Source: Opisthocomus hoazin
Taxonomy: Eukaryota; Chordata; Aves; Opisthocomiformes; Opisthocomidae
DNA: 64,000 nucleotides
Assembly (NCBI RefSeq): GCF_030867145.1
Contig: NC_134419.1
Coordinates: 77,501,403 to 77,565,402, forward strand
Reading direction: 5' to 3'
The position numbers were made by a program, and so were the translations under genes. Positions 39,001 to 49,045 of this stretch are shown here, piece by piece (position 1 is the first letter of the stretch; each line of letters starts with the position of its first letter). The notes beneath the pieces are model-generated. The model saw nothing but the letters and a program-made list of their open reading frames with translations, was not told where the DNA came from and did not search any database.

Positions 39001-42000
39001 TCACAAGAGAGAGTTAATATTTGTTTAGTGCTTTCAAAATGTTAAGTGCTACGTAAGTGCTAAGCCCTATTAACAGGAATAATGTGTGTTTTCATCTCGA
39101 GCTGTACTCTTCTGTCCGATCATTATCTAGCGTATAATAAATAACGATTTTACCAGAATGTAGTCCCAGAAAATACCTTTCTCACTCTTCTTGGAAAATG
39201 GTCCTAATTTTTATTATGAGACTTGAACATAATGTGTCAGATTTAAAATCATAGATCTGTTGGAGTTTCTAAAGCAAAACAGCTGGCCTCTGGGAACGAT
39301 TCTTCCCTAATTTGTTACATACAGCTTTTTGTTTTGCCGGTTGAGTTCGCCAAAGAGTATGTAAATGCAGTTCATAAACTCATTTTGAGTATAAATATCA
39401 AATATATGATACATATACCAGTAAACACTAAACAAGAAAAAATCCACATAAAAACTTACACTGTTGGTTATTTAAAGCTACTGCAGAGGATCAGGTTGTC
39501 ACTAAACAATAGTAAACTCTATGTTAGTTTACATTTTGGAGTCATCTGTACTACCATTTCCCTGAACTGCTTTGGGCTAAAATTTATAATGATACTCCGG
39601 AGCGCTTACTCATGGGTGTGACTCTCTTACTATTAACTAAGGCTTAAAGTCCAGCTCTTGTAAAGAACTGATGAAAAATTCAGTTTTGTGCGCACTGCAG
39701 TTTGCAACAGAACACTCCAGTGAGTGCATCTTGCTCATGTTGCTGAGTATTCCAGCTGGAAATAAAAATATGTACTGAGATTGGGGGAAATTTTGGGCTG
39801 CGGTGAAGGTGGATAAACCCAAAATTGCTAACATTATTTCCTAGGTACTTCAGCTGCCTCAGTCCTGCAGGAATCAACACCCTGCCTGAGCAGGGTGACA
39901 GCAGGGTAAACACACTGCTGCCCGGCACTGCAGAGAAAGCTCTCATTAGCAAGGCAACCTTTCCGTCCAAATTAACTAGTTATTTGCCAGTGTCCGAGAT
40001 ACACACCGTCAAGCAAGCAGACACATTACCTCAGGTGATGCCTGCGATGCTTTTCACAGAACAAGATGTACTGTTGATGTAAATGGTGGTTGTGCAGAGC
40101 GCGCGGGAGCAGGGACTGACCCATCATAAAATCTCATTCCACTTTTTCTCTGAAGAATGTAAAATCTTACACTCTGGCATGATCAGAAAACAGATTTTCC
40201 CCTTTTGTAGAAATGAAGCCACTTACGTTTATTGTAGCACTGTAAAACTCCTGTAAATTTTTTTTATTCTAGAACACAAGATGAAACACCAGGGTATAAA
40301 CTGAGCTGTACCTATACTCATCACATCCTTCCCAAAACACAGCACTTTGGAAACCCTTGTGTATTTATAACGAGTAACTAGGAGATGTTCATACATTTGC
40401 ATTTAAACGTCAAACCCACTGAAGATGTCTTGGGCATTACATCACTTTCAGTATAATACAGTAGGAACAGCCTGAAATATTTCCAGAGGAACGTAACTTA
40501 CCAAATAATCACTTCTACTACATACAAGCATGCCCTGTTTTTCGGCTAAAACATGAAGTTTAATAAAAAATAAAAAATCTTTATCTCCTTTCCGAACTTA
40601 ATAATTAATCTGCCTTCATATTCCTAATAACTCCATAATCTATCAACAAAAATCTCCAATGCAAGAAGGAAGTAAATGCTGATTACGAGTCCACAGAATG
40701 GAAGGAGAGGTGTTCTCTAACTCATCTCACAGATACTACGCCAGTGCAGTGGATCCAACTTGTGCCACAGGAGCTACACAGTGCCCTATAAATTAGAATG
40801 CTGCCTTTGAATACTTCTGCTGGCAACTGAAGTCCTGCATCCAGCCCCATCATTACCACAAACGTCATCCTACTAGAAGAAACGCTTACGACACACCCAC
40901 GTACGGTCAAAATGCTTCTATAAAAATAAAAGGAAGCTTAAAGATTACCGAGTGTACTTAAAAAACGCACGGGCAAAGCCTGGAAGAGCACAAAACTTCC
41001 CTCTAGCTATTGTCAAACTTCAGTCCAGGTTTATAAATCCACACCTCGGCTGACTGAAGCCAATAGGAACGTCAAAGGCAATTCAGTTTTGGCTTCTTAA
41101 TTCTCCCTGTAAACTGTCCACCATCATCTGCAAGAGATCTCCAAGGTAATCATACACCAGGTATACGTAAGACCTAGGCTGAAGTAATTTTCATGGCACA
41201 AACTCATAAACTTGATTTTATTTCCATTTTGATTAAGTGTAATACATTGTAAAAAAGTGTTTTTTAAAAGTGTCTTTCCACCAGGTATAAAAATGTCTTA
41301 CTTTGTGTACACCCAAACATGGAACATAGGTAGCCATTCATCACAGAAATGATCTAGAGCATAGAGGTCAGCTGCCCCAGATGAAAACTGTATAGCTAAA
41401 ACAGATGAGGAGTGTCTGAATTGGAACCAATAACATTTCCAACAGAATATCTTAGATATTCTAAATAATGTTTTTATTAAACTATAGTTATTAAGCTATA
41501 TAAAAGTAAAATATAAATATATTATTATATAACGTATTAATATATTATAATATATAATAATCTATAAATAAATATATAAAAATAATTGTAAATAATAATA
41601 TTTTCTATTTCTAGAATAGAAATAGAAAAGCAAACCAGTTATTTATTATATGACTTTATAGGTCCTCCACATCACCTCCTGGGAGGAATATTTCCAAGAG
41701 GAATTTGCATTGTGCGTGTAGAATAACTACTTACATGTTTTGACAGAAAATGTTGAATTTACCTACAAGTCCTGACAATGAAAAAAAATATCACAAAACC
41801 TGTGATATTTAACTGAGACGGAACAAACCTTCCTCTCGTGTAGTCATATGCAGTAAGTATGAAATATAACTTGATTGCATCTGTACATTTACAGAGTATC
41901 TCTCATTTATTGCAAATATATTTCATGCAGGGTAACAGTTCTGTTTCCATTCACCCTCTTCAAAAGCTATTCCTGACCTCTCTGACGAGAATCTCAAATA

Positions 42001-43556
42001 TCATTCATGGCCACATCCTGCATTCGGATTTCTTGGAGTCAAAGTGATGAAAAGGAATGTTTCTCTGCTCCAAGAGAAGTGCCCCCAATCCAACGCGGTG
42101 CATTAAAAAACTAAGCGAGAATCCAAAGAGTTGACATAATGATGTGATAAAACTTTCAGATTTTATGGAAAGAAGCATTTTTCAGTTTCCTCTTCATAAA
42201 TGAGAAACATACATGCACAGTGTGAAGAAACATATTATACCTAAGTATGTAAATGCTGTCAGCTTGAACATTTTACAGTTTAATGAAAAATATTTTTCAG
42301 AAGGATGCTTTATGTTATGTTTGCTGGAGAAAAATAAAAAACTTTTATTTTCTCAATATTACATTCCTATCCCATCATAATTTTTCCCCTAGCTGTAAAA
42401 GTACAGCATTGGGATATTTATGCATTGTGAATTAGGAGGAGTATTTTTTACTCGCTATCAAAATTTTAATGGTATTAGCTCTATTGGTAACATGTTTTCA
42501 TTAAAATGAAAATGTGGAAAGTAATATCACAAATATAGACCCTCACTGCTATCAGCGAGGCTTTATGTTGGCCATGGGATTACTCGTGTTGTTTCTGTTA
42601 TAGATCACGCTCAGACAACAGGACAAACCTCTCTTTCCACTGACGTCAAAACAAATGTTGCTATTGCAGCACAGAACATGGATTTAATATGCAGAAGCTG
42701 TAAGTAATTCTTCAGCTTTCATTTTATTGAATCCGGTACTTCCTGCCTGAGGAGTGCACTTAATCTCAGGTAGGTGTAATTCCCATTTAGTGCAGACACA
42801 CATGTAAACCGAGACTCCGGTGTGCCAATCCGTACGAGAATTCAGTTTAACCCTTCGTTAACACCTGGAGAAAGGTTTCCAGCCACGCATTTCTCACGAG
42901 GGGAAACACGCTCCTTTAGCATCCCTCCAAACAGAAACAAGTACCACAGTTCGAGTTTCTGATTTGAACCTCGAGGCCCAGAAAGGAGAGAATATAGCAA
43001 TAGCTCACGTAACGAGCTAATTACAGCTATCTGCAGGTTTAAATTAACACCAGAGGGCTGGTTTGTATCTCCTATTGACACCCCGCATCTGCCAAGCTAC
43101 CATGGCGTTCACGGAAGTGATTCCAGCTCATCAGTGATCTAAATGGAAAGTCAACCAGGTTCCCCGATTTACAGGTTATGACAGTCGTAGCCTTCAAAAT
43201 CTCTAACCCATCTAGCGCCTGAGCAGCGTCGGCAGTTTCGCTGCACGTCTTTAGTAGCACCACAAAAATAATGCGTCAGTTGTGTAAAACCGCAAAATGC
43301 TCATCGTCAGAAATAAACGCTATTGCCGCACTGCTTCTCCGTTTCACTTCTCCTTTCTCCGGTGTGGAAAACCAAAGGCGACTACGGGAACAGGGAAAGC
43401 ATGTCCACTATTTCAGTTTGATTTATCTTCTAAAAATAAACCCGTGAAATCAAAGAGCTCATTTGTAGGTTGTCTTTGGTAAGACGCTGATCATTTACCC
43501 ATTAATGCAGGATAAAGAGGATGAGCCACGAAGCCGATGTCAAAAAACCTTTTGAT
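36010..43556. other. Intergenic sequence, no gene recognised
   Basis: AT-rich sequence. A GC-richer island at 38.08-38.51 kb has three overlapping open frames (159 codons and 110 codons on +, 86 codons on -). None carries a domain I recognise, and it is listed as a possible exon or degraded coding remnant. A nearly pure A/T block lies at 41.46-41.61 kb. Nothing else is identifiable. Confidence 0.45.
41455..41606. repeat. AT-rich low-complexity block
   Basis: About 150 bp composed almost wholly of A and T, with many TATA, ATAATA and AATATAT steps and several short self-complementary stretches. It can extrude or unwind easily and may behave as a matrix-attachment-like or fragile sequence. That is inference from composition alone. 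Confidence 0.85.
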
Positions 43557-44041
43557 CTTCAAGAAAGATGAGGAGCTACTGGAGAGAGTCCAGCGGAGGG
43601 CTACGAGGATGATGAGGGGACTGGAGCCTCTCCCCTACGAGGAGAGGCTGAGGGAGCTGCGCTTGTTCAGCCTGAAGAAGAGAAGGCTGCGAGGGGACCT
43701 TAGAAATGCTTACAAATATCTGCAGGGTGGGGGTCAGGAGGATGGGGCCAGACTCGTTCCAGTGGTGCCCAGCGACAGGACAAGGGGCAATGGGCACAAA
43801 CTGAAGCAGAGGAAGTTCCAGCTGAACATGAGGAAGAACTTCTTCCCTCTGAGGGTGACGGAGCCCTGGAACAGGCTGCCCAGAGAGGCTGTGGAGTCTC
43901 CTTCTCTGGAGATATTCCAGACCCACCTGGACGCGGTGCTGTGCAGCCTGCTCTGGGTGACCCTGCTTCAGCAGGAGGGTTGGACTGGGTGACCCACAGA
44001 GGTCCCTTCCAACCCCTACTATTCTGTGATTCTGTGATTCT
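43557..44041 (+). mobile_element. CR1 LINE, 5'-truncated 3' end (+ strand)
   Basis: The + strand carries a 151-codon open frame covering the CR1 ORF2 C terminus. It contains [18 protein letters not shown], then [58 protein letters not shown] and [20 protein letters not shown]. The 3' untranslated wording and a tail of about two and a half ATTCTGTG units end it at 44041. The uninterrupted frame suggests little time since insertion, although the element lacks most of ORF2 and all of ORF1 and cannot move by itself. It lies in the opposite orientation to the next copy at 44.77 kb. Confidence 0.97.
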
Positions 44042-44766
44042 CCCTCGCGGGCATCCTGCAGGAAGGTGCACTAGTTCACTCCATCGCAATGGCCTCTGAA
44101 TTCTGCAGCAACGAGATTCAGATTAGTTCGAACGTGTAGGGGGTCACCTGGGAAACAAATCCCAAGGATGGGAAAAGGGAAGGTGCATGGAAAGAGCAGC
44201 AGACTCCTTCAGACGTTTGAGACGGGTACCCGATCTCAAAACCTGGCAATAACGAAGCTGCTGCAGAAACTGCCCCCCTGCATTCCCAGGGACACAAGAA
44301 AGCAGGAGAGAAAAGAGATTCAGCCCTGACCTCGGAAGAGGAGCTATTTTCATTCTTTAATTTGTGGCACGGGGCTTCTCCTTAGGTGGGGGACTGAACC
44401 TGACAAATTACAGCCAGTCAGACGTTTCGCCTCTCTTTATTTCTCCCAAGTGTTATCCTTCTGCTTTCCGCCGGGTTTTACACAGTTTCTTTTTGCTAAA
44501 GACTATTTTCTAAACTTTCTTTTTAAATCATGGCCCTGAGTCTCTCCAAGAGGTTGGGATCAGGAAGCCCATTTCCCTTGCTCATCGTTTTATAATCACA
44601 TACTCCACGCTCTAATCAGCCCGGAGATGTTAAGTTTGGAGCAGGTTTCTGATTTAGGTTTAGAAATCAGAAGTTTTTCTAATCTTTATGGCCAAGGAAG
44701 GATTTCAGTTGGAAAGGTGCGCTCATCAACACGGCAATTCCCAAATGCTGAGAGCCTGCTCCTCTT
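44042..44766. other. Spacer between two oppositely oriented CR1 copies
   Basis: Unique sequence without a recognisable gene. Open frames are short, and no regulatory motif is clear. The CR1 copies on either side are tail to tail, both 3' tails pointing into this spacer. Similar copies in inverse orientation around about 0.7 kb could pair and promote inversion or deletion. Confidence 0.6.
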
Positions 44767-45259
44767 CATAGAATCACAGCATGGTCGGGGTTGGAAGGGA
44801 CCTCTGTGGGTCACCCAGTCCAAACCCCTGCCAAAGCAGGGTCACCCACAGCAGGCTGCACAGCACCGCGTCCAGGCAGGTCTGGAATATCTCCAGAGAA
44901 GGAGACTCCACAGCCTCCCTGGGCAGCCTGGGCCAGGGCTCCATCACCCTCAGAGGAAGAAGTTCTTCCTCATCTTCAGCTGGAACTTCCCTCTGCTTCA
45001 GTTTGTGCCCATTGCCCCTTGTCCTGTTGCTGGGCACCACTGAAAAGAGTCTGGCCCCATCCTCCTGACACCCACCCTGCAGATATTTGTAAGCATTTAT
45101 AAGGTCCTCTCGCAGCCTTCTCTTCTCCAGGCTGAACAAGCCCAGCTCCCTCAGCCTCTCCTCGTAGGAGAGATGCTCCAGTCCCCTCCTCATCCTCGTA
45201 GCCCTCCGCTGGACTCTCTCCAGCAGGTCCTCATCTTTCTTGAACTGGGGAGCCCAGAA
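44767..45259 (-). mobile_element. CR1 LINE next to the DOCK1 promoter (minus strand)
   Basis: This begins with CATAGAATCACAGCATGG and the CR1 3' untranslated complement. It continues through the reverse-transcriptase C terminus, where the minus strand reads [20 protein letters not shown], then [20 protein letters not shown] and [20 protein letters not shown]. One frameshift is visible: the LNMRKNFF segment of other copies is replaced by a shifted reading near 44960-44990, where one base is missing and one has been gained nearby. The 5' truncation is around 45259, in the wording that reads CTGGGCTCCCCAGTTCAAG on the minus strand. It stops about 160 bp before the CpG island and about 630 bp before the DOCK1 start codon. 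A 14-bp direct repeat (CAGAAACCACCTTG) spaced 20 bp apart follows at the junction (45255-45288). Confidence 0.97.
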
Positions 45260-45815
45260 ACCACCTTGCTTTAGCAGAAACCACCTTGTTTTCGTGGGGT
45301 GTCTCCAGGAAGGCAGCAGACGGCAGCCCTAGAGGGATCAGCGCGGGAGCTGAACACCCCCAACCAACGGGTGGTTTCTGAGGAGCAAACGCCCTGAAGC
45401 AGACCGGGGTCCTTCTGGGGCTGCCCGGCAAGGCGGCGCCGAGTCCCGCCGCTCTCAGACGGAGCCGGCTCCGCGTCGGCAAAGGAACTTTTGGGCAGAG
45501 TGAGGCCAGGTGTGCCTGCCAGGCCATCACACGACGAGGGAGGCTGCCGGGGGGGGGGCTCTACCCCGGCCCGCTTTCTTTTGTGCGGGGACCGGGCGGG
45601 ACCCGGCCGGACGAGGGGAGCGGTCGCTGGCGGGGGGCCCGCCGTTCCCCTCAGCGCCCCAGGGACCGACCCGCGGGGTGGCCGGGCTGGCTCCCCCCCG
45701 TCTCTGCCCCGCCGCCCGCCATCGCCCGCCCCCCCCGCGCCGGGCCGGGGCTCCCGGCTCCGCCCGCACCACATGACTCCGCCCTCGGTAGAAACTTTTC
45801 CCGTCCCGCGGTTGG

Positions 45816-45826
45816 AAAATGGCGGC
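45816..45826 (+). promoter_or_regulatory. YY1-type motif in DOCK1 5' UTR/core promoter
   Basis: AAAATGGCGGC matches the YY1 consensus core (AANATGGCGGC) on the same strand as the gene. In vertebrates this orientation is common just downstream of the start site of TATA-less CpG-island promoters. It lies about 65 bp before the DOCK1 ATG, so it is likely within the 5' untranslated region. The embedded upstream ATG (45819-45821) is in a poor start context and is not expected to compete strongly. Confidence 0.55.
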
Positions 45827-45891
45827 GTAGGAGTGGGGGCTCTGGCATCCCCGCCCGGTCCGGTCGCTTCCCTTCCCCCCTCCCCAGCGCC

Positions 45892-45937
45892 ATGACCCGC
45901 TGGGTTCCCACCAAAAGGGAGGAGAAATACGGCGTAG
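45892..45937 (+). CDS. DOCK1: DOCK1 (DOCK180) first coding exon, 5' end of gene
   Basis: The exon encodes MTRWVPTKREEKYGV plus the first base of codon 16, and then the donor G|GTGAGG at 45937/45938. From family knowledge this is the conserved N terminus of vertebrate DOCK1, directly before the SH3 domain. The paralogues differ (DOCK5 begins close to MARWIPTKRQKYGV, and DOCK2 is quite different). The phase-1 junction fits an alanine codon completed by exon 2, as in other vertebrates. The ATG has G at -3 and A at +4, an adequate Kozak context, and it lies within the CpG island. DOCK1 is a cytoplasmic and membrane-recruited atypical exchange factor for Rac. Its SH3 region contacts ELMO1, DHR1 binds phosphoinositides, DHR2 performs nucleotide exchange, and its proline-rich C terminus binds Crk. 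It acts in engulfment, migration and myoblast fusion. All of those domains lie beyond this window. No alternative gene fits all 15 residues as well. Confidence 0.95.
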
Positions 45938-46404
45938 GTGAGGACCCTCCCGGCCCCCCGCACCCGCCTGTTGCGCCGCGGCTCGCCCGCGGGGAACCCC
46001 CAGCCGCGGGCCTCCCCTCCCCTCCGCGGCTCCCCCGCAGCCCGGCGCTCCGCTCCGCTCCCCTCCGGCGGGCCGGGGCCGCGCTTCCCCGGGCGCGGAG
46101 GTTTCCTGAGGCGGCGGGGCCGGGCCGGGCCGCGGGGTCGGGCGGGTTCGTCCCGCCGGCTGCAGCCGCCGCCCGGCCGGGGTCTGCGGAGGGGAGAGCT
46201 CGGGGGACGGCGCCTGAGGCGAGCTCGCTGGGAGAGTTGCCTTTCCCTCCCCTCCTCTGTATCGCTTTGCTTCCCGAGCGGCCCTTGGGCTGACTGGGAG
46301 AGGGCTTCGGGCCGGTCCCGCGTCGGGTTCTTCTTGTTCCCCTCCCTGGTGGCAGCTGGGCAGGGTCCGCTCCCAGCGCCGGCTCCTCGGTGGGCGCAGG
46401 GCCC

Positions 46405-46503
46405 GTGGGGTGCCCGTTGTGGGGAGCCCGCCATGTTGTGCCCACAGTGGGGAGCCCACCGTGGGGAGCCCGCCATGGGGAGCTCGTCGTGGGGTGTCCA
46501 CCA
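46405..46503 (+). repeat. Degenerate 12-16-bp GC-rich minisatellite
   Basis: Six to seven imperfect units of the type GTGGGGAGCCCGCCAT run head to tail, with variants GTGGGGTGCCCGTT, GTGGGGAGCCCACC and GTGGGGTGTCCACC. Unit length varies from about 12 to 16 bp. The array sits on the downstream shoulder of the DOCK1 CpG island, within intron 1. The G-runs on the sense strand could fold, or could bind zinc-finger proteins, but this is inference. Confidence 0.85.
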
Positions 46504-48270
46504 CCGTCCCGTCGCTCCTCTGGAGAGCCAGGCTTCGGGGCGACCGAGGGACCAGGCTCTTCACGGGGAGCACGACCCTCGTAAGGAAAGGGGTTCTCTG
46601 CCGGTGTTGGAGCGGCTCCGCTCGAGGGGAACGGAACCGAACACCACTGGCATCCGGCAGTGGTGTGCCGGGAGGGCCCATCTTGGTATTGAGGGCTTCT
46701 CCTTTTGATCGAAAGCGTTTTGTAGGGGTTATCGGGAAGAAAACTGTGTTGGCGTGAGTGGGAGCGTTTGTCTCAGGGAAGGGAATAATCAATCTAGCTA
46801 TTTAACTTGGAAATGTGAAATTCAGTGTCCATCACAGTTCTTGGACTCTGTTAGTTGTGAAGAAGAACTTAACTTTTCATATGTAGCCACAGCTGAGCCT
46901 TGTATAAACAACGTGAGCAGGAAGAAGGGAGTTTCTGGGTTTGAGCAGAGCCCAAGTGAATTTTAGGAATTAATTTTGAGTTTTGGGTGTACATCCCTAG
47001 AAAACAAGAGCATGACTTTTAAATTACTAGCAAATCCTAGCCGGCCGGTTACACCGCGCGGGAGCTGTAACACCGGCACCGAGGATGCGGTGCAAACACA
47101 AGAGAGCAGAAACGCTGCAGGTGGCACTCGCTGGTGAAACTTCCCAAATAGCTGCTTCGTGGGGTGGGGTGGGTAGGGTGTTGCTGGAAGGCTGGAAGGG
47201 CTAAATTGGCACGTATATACCAGCGTTATAAACCAGTGACAGTCAAAAGCAAGTTCCTCTTTTGTAGCAGCTCTCATCTGCTGCTGCGGTGGAGGCGGTT
47301 GCGCAGACCTGGCTTTCCAGGAATCGATGTCTTGGAAGTGATTTTGAAAGGGTGAGAGAATAAGAAGTGCGGAATAGGCTGAGTAGTTTACAGTACACTT
47401 TATATTTGGATGTCCAGTGTGGGAAATGGTATGTGTGGTAAGAGAACTGGACTTAAATGCAATTTAAGGAAAAAAAAAATTTGTTTCACAGTTTCAAAAG
47501 CACAAGATTATGCGCTCAGTTGTTGTTTTTTGTTTGTGTCCGCTGCTCTGCAGAGAAGTTTGTTGTGGCTTTATAGTAGGTTTGGTTTTCTATGATAGTT
47601 CCTTTTCTTTTTCCTGCGAGTTAGCGGAGAGGGCTGAGCCTCATCAAAATCGGAGTATTTCTCTGCTGAACTGCAGGAGTGTGAGCGTTGCAAGTAGCTG
47701 TAGTGTTGCAAGGAGATAAAATCGGATACAGAGCTAATTGAACGTTGGGATTTACTGGCCTGTGCTACGCTGTTAGACACCGTTTTGGAAGGGATTGCTG
47801 CTTCTCGGCATGGCTGGGTTTCCTCCGGAGGAGGGTGAATATTCTGTTTGGTTACACATGTTTTACACATCTTTATGGTGTTAAAAAAGGGCGCTTCTGT
47901 GCACTGCAGGGCTTCAGGTGTTTTCTTTTTTGCTGCTTGTGAAATTTCAGGTTGTGGAGAATTGGTGCAGCAGCTACATAGTCCCAAACAGAAATGGACA
48001 AGGCACTGTTAAGCTGGACGTGCTAACACACAAATATTTTTCTTCCCAGCTGTTTACCATGGCCTGTCCTGGAGACTGACGTTGGGTCGGTGTTGTCTGA
48101 CAGTGAAAAAGAAACATCTGCCTTTTCCCAAATAGCGTTAATCAAACTGCTGTTTTCATGATGTGTATGTATAATATACTAGTGTTTGCTTCACTAAAGC
48201 AGAAATAACAGGAAAGTACCTATTGTTGTGGGTTATATTGCTTTATGTTGCAGTTGTGGGAGCTCAGGGA

Positions 48271-48324
48271 TGTGTGTATGTATACACACGGGTGTGTATA
48301 TATATATAAAAGACGTGTATATAC
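48271..48324. repeat. Alternating TG/TA microsatellite
   Basis: An impure run of TG, TA and CA dinucleotides includes a short TATATATATA core. It is a simple repeat inside DOCK1 intron 1. Alternating purine-pyrimidine sequence of this kind can adopt Z-DNA or cruciform forms, but nothing further is implied. Confidence 0.85.
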
Positions 48325-48649
48325 AAAATAAGCACGTTTGTAGGTAATATGTACATATGCTTCTTTTTCCTCCACTTGACTAGTGTGTGTCTGTGCACAA
48401 CTAAGCTTTCTTAACATCTCAAGTCCTGAAGATTTGCTGGCCGTGATGCGGTAGGAAAAAGTTATTGCGACGTACCCGTATCACAGAATCGTACCCGTAC
48501 TGAAACTGTGGTAGGATACAGGCGTGGTAAGAAATGTTCCCCCTGCCCAAGCTGCTCCCCCGTGCGCGGTGGGCGTTGAAGATGGTGCTGGATGCCCAGC
48601 ACTGGTGTAAACTAAACTTGGTGCCTTAAAGTGCATAGGCATTATCTCA

Positions 48650-49045
48650 GCAGGCAGTTGTGAGCGTGACTCAGCTCCGCTTCCTGCGAGAGTTCAGGGC
48701 TCGGCGCGCGGGGAGGTTGGATGAGGAATGGGTGTGGATATAATGGGGTAATACAGTTATTAGATTAACATACGGGGAACCATCCAAAACAGGAAAACGC
48801 TCAGCCTAACTGCAGTAGCCCTTCTCTGCTCCCGATGCTGTGTGTCCTCCTCCGTCTCGGCGCCTCGCTCTCCGTTCCGTCTCTCGCCCCGAGCCGGTGG
48901 GGAGGCGTGTGGCGGTGGTGAGATGCCGTGTGGGTGCACGGCTTCCTCGGGAGGAATGTCAGAGCCTTCCAGAGAGCCCCAGAAGCTGCGGGTGTCTGCT
49001 GCCTCGATGTCCCAGGCGGCTGCGGAGCGTGGCTGCTCGGTCTCG
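48650..49045 (+). promoter_or_regulatory. Secondary CpG-rich patch in DOCK1 intron 1
   Basis: CpG density rises again about 2.8 kb after exon 1. There is a cluster around 48676-48715 (with CTCGGCGCGCGGGG) and another around 48850-49040 (with TCTCGGCGCCTCGC and CCCCGAGCCGG). The two are separated by AT-rich sequence. CpG retention away from the main island suggests germline hypomethylation, so this may be an intronic enhancer or an alternative start region. No coding exon or core-promoter element is clear, and it could simply be a GC-rich relic. Confidence 0.25.

Larger units (their letters stand above)
45420..46680 (+). promoter_or_regulatory. DOCK1: CpG-island promoter of DOCK1
   Basis: G+C and CpG density rise abruptly near 45420, peak at about 45540-46250, and fade by about 46680. 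This contrasts with AT-rich, CpG-poor flanks. GC boxes of the CCGCCC type occur near 45716-45728, 45759-45765 and 45778-45785. A CACATGAC E-box-like site is at 45770-45777, and a YY1-type AAAATGGCGGC is at 45816-45826. No TATA box is visible upstream of the start codon, so transcription probably starts at dispersed sites, most likely between about 45.70 and 45.85 kb. A run of ten G residues (45549-45558) and several other G3-G4 runs give scope for G-quadruplexes. Position, orientation and the downstream DOCK1 coding exon make this the DOCK1 promoter. The precise start site cannot be read from sequence. Confidence 0.88.

Noticed and set aside
1..45259. Exons of the mammalian upstream neighbour C10orf90
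   Set aside because: The gene is expected on the minus strand by synteny, but none of the open frames could be matched to it with confidence.
45583..46293. Plus-strand 236-codon frame containing the DOCK1 start
   Set aside because: Only the 46 nt to the GTGAGG donor are coding. The upstream part is the 5' untranslated region and the downstream part is intron kept open by G+C.
45271..46792. Minus-strand open frames of 401, 264 and 421 codons across the DOCK1 promoter, the longest in the window
   Set aside because: They are rich in Pro, Gly, Arg and Ala, overlap one another in different frames, and lie exactly on the CpG island. High G+C removes stop codons, so these are compositional artefacts.
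48481..48500. TCACAGAATCGTACCCG resembling a CR1 tail
   Set aside because: A single tail-like word without any CR1 body next to it is insufficient.
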